This document shows positions 32,454 through 40,985 of a stretch of DNA of 64,000 bases, piece after piece. Source of the stretch: Candidatus Dechloromonas phosphorivorans (GTDB lineage: Bacteria; Pseudomonadota; Gammaproteobacteria; Burkholderiales; Rhodocyclaceae); contig JADKBR010000001.1 in assembly GCA_016714975.1 (NCBI GenBank), positions 558,001 to 622,000 of the forward strand, given 5' to 3'. Both the position numbers and the translations under genes were made by a program. Numbering within the stretch: the first letter of the stretch is position 1; each line of letters starts with the position of its first letter. Under the pieces are notes generated by a model. The model worked only from the letters and a program-made list of their open reading frames with translations. It did no database searches and was not told the DNA's origin.

Positions 32454-34277
32454 ATGAATCACGGTCTCCTCGCTACGGCCTTGTTGTCGTTGGTTCTTGC
32501 CGCCTGCCAGGCGCCAACGCCACAGCAGCCGCTGGCCGGCCATATCAGCACCGAGAGCACCGCGCCGCAAGGCAAGGGCGAGATTCCCGCCCCGGTGCAG
32601 CAGACGCTGGCCCTGCCCAAGCCGCGCGCGCTGCCCAAGGCGGAAACCTACAGCGTCGTCGTCAACAACGTGCAGGTACGCGACCTGCTCTTCGCCCTCT
32701 CGCGCGACGCCAAGGTCAATGTCGACATCCACCCCGGCATCACCGGGACCGTTTCGCTCAATGCGATCAACCAGACGCTGCCGCAACTGCTGACCCGCAT
32801 CTCCAAGCAGGTCGACATGCGTTTCGAACTCGACGGCCCGAATCTCGCGGTGATGCCGGATTCCCCCTTCCTAAAGCATTACAAGGTCGATTACGTCAAT
32901 ATGTCGCGTACCGTGACCGGCACGGTATCGACCAACACCCAAATAAATACGAACCAGCCTGGCGGCCCCGGTGGGGCGGGCGCCTCGCCGGTCGCCAGCG
33001 GCTCCAGCAATGTATCGAACACCTCGATCCAGAACAACTCACGCAACATGTTCTGGGAACAGCTCGAAAAGAACATCAAGGACATCCTGCACGAGACCGA
33101 CAAGGTTTTCCCGGAGGGATCGAGCGAAACAATCATCGAGCAGGCCAATTCCCAGACATCGACCGGCGCCGCTGCCTTGCCGCAAGGCAGCGGCCCGCGT
33201 GCAGCGCAAGCCATCGCCAACGCGCTGCAGAGCAATCCCGCACCGGGCTCGGCGAGCCAGGCCACCGGCAACTCGGTCGTGCGGCGCAGCACTTTCCGCG
33301 AGGCCGCCGCGGTCATCATGAACCCTGAGAGCGGCGTCGTGACGGTTCGCGCAACTTCGCGCCAGCACGAAAAAGTCCAGGAATTCATTGACCGCGTGAT
33401 CACCTCTTCGCGGCGCCAGGTGCTGATCGAAGCAACCATCGTCGAAGTCCAGCTTGGCGAGGGCTACCAGCAAGGCATCAGTTGGGACAAGGTACGCGCT
33501 GACGGCTCAACCAAGTTCGCAATCAAGCCAGCCTCGGTCAACAGTAACGTCGGCACTGCCGTTTCACCCTTCACCATCAGCTTCAGCCAGTTGGGTGGCG
33601 CTTTCGACCTCGCGGGAATGGTCGAACTCCTGCAAAGCTACGGAACCGCCAAGGTATTGTCCAGCCCACGACTGTCGGTCATGAACAATCAGACTGCCCT
33701 GCTCAAGGTAGTCGAGAACTTCGTCTATTTCAACGTCAAGGCGGACACGACATCAACCGTCAATGTTGGCACCACAGTCGCCGTCACCACGACACCGCAG
33801 TCGGTTTCGGTCGGCCTGGTCATGACAGTGACTCCACAGATCAGTGCCGGGGACGCGGTGATTCTCAACGTGCGACCGACCATATCGAGCATTTCCGAGC
33901 TCAAGGAAGACCCGAACCCCAGCATCCCGGCCGGCGTGAAGAACTACGTGCCGCAAATCCGTACCCGTGAGATCGAATCGGTCATGCGCGTCACCAGCGG
34001 CGAAGTTGCCGTCCTCGGCGGACTGATGGAAGACGGAATCAACTGGAAAACCGGGCGTGTGCCCTTCTTCGGTCAAATACCGCTGATTGGCGAGATTTTC
34101 AACACGCGCAACAATGCGGCAAACAAGTCGGAGCTGGTGATCTTCCTGCGCCCGATAATCATCAGGGACCCCAGCCTGAGCGGCGACTATTCCGGCTATC
34201 GCTCACAGCTCCCCGGTACGGATTTTTTCGAACAGACCCGTGAAGCTCAGCCCTTGAACAACTTCCCCGAACGTTAA
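32454..34277 (+). CDS. mshL: MSHA-type secretin MshL
   Basis: A 607-residue outer-membrane secretin of the MshL/PilQ class. The lipoprotein signal ends in LAAC, with Cys18 as lipidation site. An STN/secretin N-domain lies at about 65-125, a Ser/Asn/Gly-rich linker at about 165-290, and the secretin domain at about 300-590 (TIVEVQLGEGYQQGISWD; LSSPRLSVMNNQTALLKV; VAVLGGLMEDG; LVIFLRPIII). It would form the outer-membrane pore for the pilus. I chose ATG 32454, which starts the lipoprotein signal; a TTG at 32421 would put 11 residues before it. Confidence 0.94.
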   Translation: MNHGLLATALLSLVLAACQAPTPQQPLAGHISTESTAPQGKGEIPAPVQQTLALPKPRALPKAETYSVVVNNVQVRDLLFALSRDAKVNVDIHPGITGTVSLNAINQTLPQLLTRISKQVDMRFELDGPNLAVMPDSPFLKHYKVDYVNMSRTVTGTVSTNTQINTNQPGGPGGAGASPVASGSSNVSNTSIQNNSRNMFWEQLEKNIKDILHETDKVFPEGSSETIIEQANSQTSTGAAALPQGSGPRAAQAIANALQSNPAPGSASQATGNSVVRRSTFREAAAVIMNPESGVVTVRATSRQHEKVQEFIDRVITSSRRQVLIEATIVEVQLGEGYQQGISWDKVRADGSTKFAIKPASVNSNVGTAVSPFTISFSQLGGAFDLAGMVELLQSYGTAKVLSSPRLSVMNNQTALLKVVENFVYFNVKADTTSTVNVGTTVAVTTTPQSVSVGLVMTVTPQISAGDAVILNVRPTISSISELKEDPNPSIPAGVKNYVPQIRTREIESVMRVTSGEVAVLGGLMEDGINWKTGRVPFFGQIPLIGEIFNTRNNAANKSELVIFLRPIIIRDPSLSGDYSGYRSQLPGTDFFEQTREAQPLNNFPER

Positions 34278-34286
34278 GAGGCCGCG

Positions 34287-35567
34287 ATGAGCCTTTTGAT
34301 GGATGCCCTGAAACGCGCCGAGGCGAGCAAAGAGGCTGCGGCACGGGTGGCCGGGCAAGATGCAACACCGCGGTCGGCGGCAGATGGCCTGAGTCTGGAG
34401 CCGCTGTTGGTGGCCGCTCCTGGCGGTAGCTCGCTGCCCGAACTGGCTGCCCATATCGATGCGCTGGACGCCGATCTCGCGGCAACGGCCCTTCCGCCGC
34501 CAGCTCGGCGGCCGCCTCCGGCATCACCGCAGCCCGGGCTGTCGACGCCAAACCCGGCTTCGAACCGGCCCGAGTCCGAAAAAATCAACCTGGCGGCTGC
34601 ACGCAACGCCTTCGCCGCCAAGCAGCCGCAAAGGCCGTCGCGACTCCGGATGTTGCTGGCACTCGGGCTGATCGGAGTGGCGTTGGTCGGCATTGGCGCT
34701 TACGTCTGGTATCAGATTCATTTGATCAGCGGCACTTCCTTGACGCCACCCACTCACACTCCCGCGCCAGCTGCCCAGCACCCCACCGCGCCGTCGCCCG
34801 TCCCCGCCGCACTGCCGGCGCTGCCGCTGGACCCGTCGGCGACAGCAGCCAAATCAGCTCCGATTTCACCGTCGACCGCAACAGCGCCCGTCGCGGCATC
34901 GCGACCGGCCTTTTCGTCCCGAGCCGAGACCACCGAGGCTATGGCTGCGAGCGGGAGAGGCAACAAGGCTCCACAGATCCGCCTCACCCGCTCGCAGCCC
35001 GAACCTGATGCTAACGTCGAAGCCGGCTACGCCAGCTTGCAGGGCAATCACCTCGACTCGGCGCGCCACGAGTACGAACGGGCGCTGAAGACTGACCCCA
35101 ACAACGTCGACACGCTCCTGGCGCTGGCAGCCATTGCGCAGCGCCAGGGACGTTCTGCCGATGCCGACCGCTTCCGGCAACGCGCGATCGATGCCGACCC
35201 GCGCGATCCGGCTGCCCAGGCGGCCATTCTCGGCAGCAGTGCCAACGGTGACCAGTTAGCCAACGAAAGCCGCCTGAAATCCCTGCTCGCCGCCCAGCCC
35301 GAATCGGGGCCGCTGAACTTTGCGCTGGGCAATCTCTATTCACGCCAGAGTCGCTGGTCCGAGGCACAGCAAGTCTATTTCAATGCCGTGGCCGCCGATG
35401 CCGACAACCCGGATTACCTGTTCAATCTGGCCGTCAGCCTCGACCATCTGCGCCAACCCAAGCTCGCAGCCCAACACTATCGCCTCGCTCTCGACGCCAG
35501 CCAGCGGCGCCCGGCCGCGTTCGACCGCGAACGGGCAAGGCTCCGCGTAGCCGAACTCCAGCCGTGA
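34287..35567 (+). CDS. mshN: membrane-anchored TPR protein of the pilus locus (MshN-like)
   Basis: A 426-residue protein in the MshN position. It has a cytoplasmic N-terminus (MSLLMDALKRAEASKEAA, the start seen in MshN/GspB-like proteins), a membrane helix at about 125-146, a long Pro/Ala/Ser-rich periplasmic linker at about 150-235, and then TPR-like helical repeats from about 248 to the end (NVEAGYASLQGNHLDSARHEYERALKTDPNN and similar). MshN is needed for MSHA assembly, probably as a scaffold at secretin and platform. It is 9 bp after mshL and 13 bp before mshE. TPR count is uncertain, about four. Confidence 0.85.
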   Translation: MSLLMDALKRAEASKEAAARVAGQDATPRSAADGLSLEPLLVAAPGGSSLPELAAHIDALDADLAATALPPPARRPPPASPQPGLSTPNPASNRPESEKINLAAARNAFAAKQPQRPSRLRMLLALGLIGVALVGIGAYVWYQIHLISGTSLTPPTHTPAPAAQHPTAPSPVPAALPALPLDPSATAAKSAPISPSTATAPVAASRPAFSSRAETTEAMAASGRGNKAPQIRLTRSQPEPDANVEAGYASLQGNHLDSARHEYERALKTDPNNVDTLLALAAIAQRQGRSADADRFRQRAIDADPRDPAAQAAILGSSANGDQLANESRLKSLLAAQPESGPLNFALGNLYSRQSRWSEAQQVYFNAVAADADNPDYLFNLAVSLDHLRQPKLAAQHYRLALDASQRRPAAFDRERARLRVAELQP

Positions 35568-35580
35568 TCTCCCGCCGGTC

Positions 35581-37287
35581 ATGAGCAATTCCACCACGCA
35601 GCGCCGCCCGCTGGGCCAAATTCTCATCGGCAAGGGGATTCTGTCCGAAGATCAGTTGCGTATCGCGCTGCTCGAACAGATGAAGGCAAACCAGCCGATC
35701 GGCAAGCTGCTGGTCTCGCTCGGCTTCGTCTCGGAGACTACGCTGCGCGAGGCGCTTTCCGAGAGTCTGGGCCGCCAGGGCATCGATCTCTCGAACGCCG
35801 TCGTCGATCCGCAGGCGCTGAAACTGGTGCCCCACGACATTGCCAAGCGCCACCACCTGTTGCCACTCGATTTCGATGCCGCCAACCACCGGCTGACCGT
35901 AGCGATCGCCGACATCGACAATATCGTCGGCCTCGACCGGGTGCGCGCCCTGCTCCCCGAAAACGTCGAGATCGATCCGCTGATCGCCGGCGAATCCGAA
36001 ATCGACCGCGCCATCGACCAGTACTATGGTTACGAACTGTCGATCGACGGCATCCTGCAGGAAATCGAGACCGGTGAAATCGACTGGAAAAGCATCTCGA
36101 CCACCGATGATGAATACAGCCAGCCGGTTGTCCGCCTGATCGATTCGATCCTCACCGATGCCGTCAAGCGCGATGCATCGGACATCCACTTCGAGCCCGA
36201 AGCCAATTTCCTGCGGATCCGCTATCGGATCGACGGCATGCTGCGGCAGATCCGCGCCCTGCACAAGTCCTACTGGCCGGCGATGACGGTCCGCATCAAG
36301 GTGCTGAGCGGCATGAACATCGCCGAGATGCGCGCGCCACAGGATGGCCGCATCGGGCTCACCGTCTCCGGTCGCCAGGTCGATTTCCGCGTCGCCTGCC
36401 AGCCGACCATCAACGGCGAAAACATCGTGCTGCGCGTTCTCGACCGCCAGAAAGGCATCGTGCCGCTGGAGAATCTCGGCCTCGCCGAGGAGCATCTGCA
36501 GCGGCTTAAACTGATGATCGCCCGCCCCGAGGGAATCATCCTGGTCACCGGACCGACCGGCAGCGGCAAGACCACAACGCTTTATTCAGTGCTCAACCAT
36601 ATCAACTCCGAGGGCATCCACATCATGACCCTCGAAGACCCGGTCGAGTACCCGATGGCGCTGGTGCGCCAGACCTCGGTCGCCGAAACCGCCAAGCTCG
36701 ATTTCGCCAACGGCATCCGCTCGATGATGCGCCAGGATCCGGACGTCATTCTGGTCGGCGAGATCCGCGACGCCGACACCGCCGACATGGCTTTCCGCGC
36801 TGCGATGACCGGGCATCAGGTCTATTCGACCCTGCACACCAATTCCGCCGTCGGCACCATCCCGCGCCTGCTCGACATCGGCGTCCTGCCCGACATCATG
36901 GCCGGCAACATCATCGGCATCGTCGCCCAGCGCCTGATTCGCCGCCTTTGCGACCATTGCAAGTCGCCCTATCATGCCGAGACGCACGAGATGCAACTGC
37001 TCGGCTCGCCGGCGTCCGGCCCGCGCCCGGTTCTCTTCCGCCCCACGGGTTGCGAGCGCTGCGACTTCCAGGGCTATCGCGGCCGCATCGCGATCATGGA
37101 GTTGCTGCGCATCGACGCCGGCATCGACGAGTTGATCGCCCGCCGCGCCACAACTTACGAAATCCGCACCCGGGCACTGGCGCAGGGCTTTATCACGCTG
37201 GCCGACGATGGCATGCGCCGGGTCCTCAACGGCACCACATCGCTCGAGGAACTCGGGCGCGTCATCGACCTTACCGACCGGATGTAG
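35581..37287 (+). CDS. mshE: MSHA-type extension ATPase MshE
   Basis: A 568-residue GspE/PilB-superfamily ATPase that powers pilus extension at the inner membrane. The N-terminal domain (about 8-65: PLGQILIGKGILSEDQLRIAL, then PIGKLLVSLGFVSETTLREAL) has the two-part pattern of the MshEN domain, which binds c-di-GMP in Vibrio MshE. Walker A GPTGSGKTTT is at about 323-332, with Asp-box TLEDPVEYPM, Walker B ILVGEIRDADT, and His-box TGHQVYSTLHTN. A tetracysteine zinc site (CDHCK ... CERCD) follows near 458-490. Binding of c-di-GMP is inferred from pattern. Confidence 0.94.
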   Translation: MSNSTTQRRPLGQILIGKGILSEDQLRIALLEQMKANQPIGKLLVSLGFVSETTLREALSESLGRQGIDLSNAVVDPQALKLVPHDIAKRHHLLPLDFDAANHRLTVAIADIDNIVGLDRVRALLPENVEIDPLIAGESEIDRAIDQYYGYELSIDGILQEIETGEIDWKSISTTDDEYSQPVVRLIDSILTDAVKRDASDIHFEPEANFLRIRYRIDGMLRQIRALHKSYWPAMTVRIKVLSGMNIAEMRAPQDGRIGLTVSGRQVDFRVACQPTINGENIVLRVLDRQKGIVPLENLGLAEEHLQRLKLMIARPEGIILVTGPTGSGKTTTLYSVLNHINSEGIHIMTLEDPVEYPMALVRQTSVAETAKLDFANGIRSMMRQDPDVILVGEIRDADTADMAFRAAMTGHQVYSTLHTNSAVGTIPRLLDIGVLPDIMAGNIIGIVAQRLIRRLCDHCKSPYHAETHEMQLLGSPASGPRPVLFRPTGCERCDFQGYRGRIAIMELLRIDAGIDELIARRATTYEIRTRALAQGFITLADDGMRRVLNGTTSLEELGRVIDLTDRM

Positions 37288-37289
37288 CC

Positions 37290-38489
37290 ATGCTCTTCGA
37301 CTACAAGGCGGTTAGCATGGAAGGGCGCACGGTATCGGGGAAAATCGATGCGCTCAACGTCGTCGACCTCGAATTGCGCCTCAAGCGCATGGACCTCGAC
37401 CTGATTTCCGGCAGGCCAATCGCTCACCAAAGGCTGTTTGGCAGCCGGAAGGTTCCGCGTCCCGAACTCATCAACTTCTGCTTTCATCTGGACCAGCTTG
37501 CTCGCTCCGGCGTCCCGATTCTGGATGGCCTTGCCGACCTGCGCGACTCGATCGAGAACCCGCGCTTTCGCGAAGTCATCGCTGGCCTGATCGAAGGCAT
37601 CGAAGGCGGCCAGACCCTCTCGCAGGCCATGGCCGACCATCCGGCCGTCTTCAGCAATGTCTTCGTCAGCCTGATCCGCGCCGGCGAAGCCAGCGGCGAG
37701 TTGCCCGAAGTATTGAGTGGCCTTTGCGAATCGCTGAAGTGGGAAGACGAACTCACATCGCACACCAAGAAGCTGCTGATGTACCCAGCGTTTGTCGGCA
37801 CCATTGTCCTCGGCGCCACCGTGTTCCTGATGGTCTACATGGTGCCCCAGCTCAAGCAGTTCGTCAAAAACATGGGGCAGGCCCTGCCGCCGCAAACGCA
37901 ACTGCTTTTCTTCATCTCCGACCTCCTGGTCGACTACTGGTGGCTGTTCCTGACGCTACCGGTGCTGGCCGTCATCGCCGCGCTATTGACACTGCACAGC
38001 AACCCGCTGGCGCGCCTCAGGCTTGATGGCATCAAGCTAACCATTCCCGTCTTCGGGCCGATTCTGAAGAAAATCATCCTGTCGCGCTTTGCCAGCACCT
38101 TTGCCATGCTTTACGCCGCCGGCATCCCAATCCTTGAATCGATCCGGACGACCCAGGATATCGTCGGCAACCGTGCGGTGCGAAAGGCGCTGGTCAGGGT
38201 CGAGCAATCGATTCGCGAGGGCCAGAACGTAGCCAGCGCCTTCCACAATGCCGGTTTGTTCCCCCCGCTCGTCGTACGCATGCTCCGCGTCGGCGAGAAT
38301 ACCGGTGGCCTGGACAAGTCGCTGCGCAACGTCAGCTATTTCTACAACCGCGACGTCAAGGAATCGGTCGACAAGGCCCAGACCCTGATCGAACCGATGC
38401 TGACCGTGTTCATGGGCATCCTGCTGGGCTGGATCATGCTATCGGTCATCGGACCGGTTTACGATGTCATCAGCAAGATAAAGACGTGA
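37290..38489 (+). CDS. mshG: MSHA-type inner-membrane platform protein MshG
   Basis: A 399-residue PilC/GspF-type platform protein with two T2SSF domains (about 62-190 and 265-390) and three membrane segments near 168-192, 216-240 and 365-392. Conserved motifs are LDQLARSGVPILDGL and FASTFAMLYAAGIPILESI, and GENTGGLDKSL. It links MshE to pilus polymerisation. I chose ATG 37290, 2 nt after the mshE stop; a start at 36948 lies inside mshE. Its stop overlaps the next gene (GTGA). Confidence 0.94.
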   Translation: MLFDYKAVSMEGRTVSGKIDALNVVDLELRLKRMDLDLISGRPIAHQRLFGSRKVPRPELINFCFHLDQLARSGVPILDGLADLRDSIENPRFREVIAGLIEGIEGGQTLSQAMADHPAVFSNVFVSLIRAGEASGELPEVLSGLCESLKWEDELTSHTKKLLMYPAFVGTIVLGATVFLMVYMVPQLKQFVKNMGQALPPQTQLLFFISDLLVDYWWLFLTLPVLAVIAALLTLHSNPLARLRLDGIKLTIPVFGPILKKIILSRFASTFAMLYAAGIPILESIRTTQDIVGNRAVRKALVRVEQSIREGQNVASAFHNAGLFPPLVVRMLRVGENTGGLDKSLRNVSYFYNRDVKESVDKAQTLIEPMLTVFMGILLGWIMLSVIGPVYDVISKIKT

Positions 38490-40024
38490 ATCCCCGCCGC
38501 CTCCTCTACCTCGACAACCAACGCCTGACAGCCCATGCCTGGCAACGCGGAAAACTGGCAGCGGAAGGCGTGTTCGAGATGCGCTCCGAGGAATTCACCC
38601 GTTTCACGGACTACCTGCGCGCCCACCGCAACAGCCAGTTCCAGATGCTGGCCAATGTCGCCGAAGAGGGGCACCAGCTCGAAACGATTCCGTTCCTCCA
38701 GGGGGCCGACCGCAAGGCGCTGATCGCGCGCAGGCTAGGCCAGCATTTCAGCGGCTCCCCGCTGGCCACCGCAGTATCCCTCGGTTACGAGAAGGGCAAG
38801 CGAAAGAACGAGAAGCTGCTGCTCTCGGCGCTGACCAACCCGGTCCATTTCCAACCCTGGCTGAAATGCCTGCAGGAGGCAGATGCATCGCTGGCTGGCA
38901 TCTACACGGTGGCACAACTGGGCGGCACTCTGCTGACGAAGCTGGTCAACCCGGAACCGCGCGCCCTGCTGCTGACTTTTCAGGACCGCTCGATTCGCGA
39001 AAGCTACCTGGTCGATGGCCAGCCCCTGTTCTCGCGCATGGCTCCGCTCTTTGACAGCAGCATCGCCGGCGTTGCCTCCCGCTTTGCCTCCGAGGCCGTC
39101 AAGCTCCAGCAGTACCTGGTCACCCAGCGTCTGGTCGGGCGCAACGACAGCCTGCCGGTCTATGTCCTGGCGCATCCGCAGGCGATTCTCGCCGTCCGCC
39201 AGGCCTGCAGTGATGTCCCGAGCCTCGCTTTCGAAATCGTTGACAACCACCAGGCAGCCCACCGGATCGGCCTCAAAAGCCTGCCTGATGACAGCAGCAG
39301 CGAACTGCTGTTCCTTCATCTGCTGGCAACCAACGCCCCGCGCCAGCAATTTGCCGGCGAGGCCCTCCGGCACGATTTCCACATTTCGCAGATTCGTTAC
39401 GGACTGCTCGGGCTTGGCGCCGCCACTCTGATTGGCGGACTGCTGTTCGCCGCCATACAGGTCTATGACGCCTACAGCATGCGCCAGGAAGCACAGATTC
39501 TGGCGCTCAGCGAAGCGGACCTCAACTGGCGTTACCAGGAAATCTCCGCGACTTTCCCGCAACTCGGCATCGACAACGAAACCCTGCGCCGCATCACCGA
39601 TCGCCAGACCGAATTGTCGAAGAAACAGCGGCTCCCGGATGATGCCTACCGTCTGGTCAGCCGCGCCATGAACGAGGCGCCGAACATTCATCTCGAAGCA
39701 CTTGACTGGTCGCTCGGGGACAACATGCAGGGAACCGGGGCGCCGCTCCCCGGAAAAGCAGTGACGCTACCGGATGGCAAGGTCGAAACAATCACCTTGC
39801 GCGGCACCATTCGCCTCGGGCCAACCGCGACAGCTCGGCAGACACTGGCCACCTTCGAGAATTTTGTCGAGATATTGCGGGGCGACCGCGACAGCGACGT
39901 CACCGTCCTCCAGCAACCTTTCGAAATCGAATCGGGGCGCGCTCTCCGCGGCGGCGACATCGAGAATGAAAGCGCCCAGCCGCGCCAGTTTACGATCCAG
40001 GTCGTGCGAAAGCCGAGCTCATGA
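38486..40024 (+). CDS. pilus assembly membrane protein in the MshI position
   Basis: A 512-residue protein with a large N-terminal cytoplasmic part (1-300), one membrane helix at about 305-330 and a ~180-residue periplasmic part with a short helical start. This is the layout of a PilM-like cytoplasmic domain joined to a PilN-like inner-membrane protein. In the MSHA system the MshI protein occupies this place. Sequence similarity by eye is weak, so I leave the symbol blank. The GTG start overlaps the mshG stop by 4 nt, and the stop overlaps the next ATG. No actin-type ATP motif is evident. Probable role: inner-membrane assembly platform. Confidence 0.78.
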   Translation: MNPRRLLYLDNQRLTAHAWQRGKLAAEGVFEMRSEEFTRFTDYLRAHRNSQFQMLANVAEEGHQLETIPFLQGADRKALIARRLGQHFSGSPLATAVSLGYEKGKRKNEKLLLSALTNPVHFQPWLKCLQEADASLAGIYTVAQLGGTLLTKLVNPEPRALLLTFQDRSIRESYLVDGQPLFSRMAPLFDSSIAGVASRFASEAVKLQQYLVTQRLVGRNDSLPVYVLAHPQAILAVRQACSDVPSLAFEIVDNHQAAHRIGLKSLPDDSSSELLFLHLLATNAPRQQFAGEALRHDFHISQIRYGLLGLGAATLIGGLLFAAIQVYDAYSMRQEAQILALSEADLNWRYQEISATFPQLGIDNETLRRITDRQTELSKKQRLPDDAYRLVSRAMNEAPNIHLEALDWSLGDNMQGTGAPLPGKAVTLPDGKVETITLRGTIRLGPTATARQTLATFENFVEILRGDRDSDVTVLQQPFEIESGRALRGGDIENESAQPRQFTIQVVRKPSS

Positions 40025-40626
40025 AATTTGTGTCAGGCGACGTTGGCAAGCTTCAGTGGGTTGCTCTGCTCACCGTGGTACTGATCGCCATCGCGATTGC
40101 CGCCGGCATCTGGAGTGCCAGCGGCGTCCGTCAGGCACGGGCCGAGCGCGATGCCGTTGCCACGCGCAAGATTGAGATCGAGCGACGCCTCGGCCGGGTG
40201 CGCACCGAAGAGCAGGAGATCAAGGCACGCACACAGCAGTTTCAGCAGATGGAGATTGCCGGCATCATCGGGCAGGAAAAGCGGCTCGACTGGACTGAAC
40301 TTCTGCGCGACCTGCAGCGCCAGCTGCGGCTGCCCGGCATGAACTACGAATTCGGACCCCAGATTCCGCTGGACAGCATTCCCGGCGCCGGCTACGCCTA
40401 TCACAGCAGCCAGTTGAAGATCCAGTTACGGGTGCTCCATGAAGAGGACCTGCTCAGCTTCGTTTCACAACTGCAGAAACAGGCCAAGGCGGTGGTCCTG
40501 TTGCGTGGCTGCAAGCTTTCCCGCCTGCCTGGCGCAAGCCCGGTCGGAGATGCCGCCCAACTGGTAGGCGAGTGCACCATGGAGTGGGTCACCGTGCGCC
40601 GCGCCACCGGGACGAAACAGCCATGA
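40021..40626 (+). CDS. PilO-like inner-membrane assembly protein (MshJ position)
   Basis: A 201-residue bitopic protein with a membrane helix at about 13-33, a coiled-coil stretch at about 38-80 (rich in Arg/Glu: RQARAERDAVATRKIEIERRL) and a ferredoxin-like periplasmic domain at about 95-200. This is the PilO/GspM/MshJ layout. It probably pairs with the protein encoded just upstream. It overlaps both neighbours by 4 nt (ATGA). The assignment rests on layout and position more than on sequence identity. Confidence 0.78.
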   Translation: MKFVSGDVGKLQWVALLTVVLIAIAIAAGIWSASGVRQARAERDAVATRKIEIERRLGRVRTEEQEIKARTQQFQQMEIAGIIGQEKRLDWTELLRDLQRQLRLPGMNYEFGPQIPLDSIPGAGYAYHSSQLKIQLRVLHEEDLLSFVSQLQKQAKAVVLLRGCKLSRLPGASPVGDAAQLVGECTMEWVTVRRATGTKQP

Positions 40627-40985
40627 AACGCCATCTCCCCATCGTCTTGCTGGCATTTGCCACGCTGCCGGCCTGGCCGCAGAGCGAACCGCTGGGCCGC
40701 CTGTTCTTTTCCCCACAGCAGCGCGCAGCGCTGGACCGTGAGCGCCAGCTCGGAACCAGCCAGCGCCCTACCGGCATCGATGGCGATGCGAGCTACACAT
40801 TCAACGGCGAGGTCCGCCGCAGCACTGGCAAGAACACCCGCTGGATCAATGGCGAACCGCAAACGGCAGGCGGGCGCAGCCCCGGCGTTCCCGCCGGCGA
40901 CACCTTTCACCCGAGCACCGGAGAGCATGACAGCCTGCTGGGAGGCGGCAGGATCATCATCAAGCGCAAATCATCGACGCCATGA
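40623..40985 (+). CDS. small periplasmic pilus protein (MshK position, PilP-like)
   Basis: A 120-residue secreted protein with a signal peptide (1-20, ending LPAWPQ). The mature part starts with a basic-acidic helix (SPQQRAALDRERQLG), then a YTFNGEVRRSTGKNTRWINGE segment resembling the PilP/GspC/MshK homology region, in which small beta-domains contact the secretin N-domains. A short Gly-rich tail follows. The ATG at 40623 overlaps the previous stop (ATGA), and the end overlaps the next ATG. It is probably the linker between the inner-membrane complex and MshL. Confidence 0.75.
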   Translation: MKRHLPIVLLAFATLPAWPQSEPLGRLFFSPQQRAALDRERQLGTSQRPTGIDGDASYTFNGEVRRSTGKNTRWINGEPQTAGGRSPGVPAGDTFHPSTGEHDSLLGGGRIIIKRKSSTP

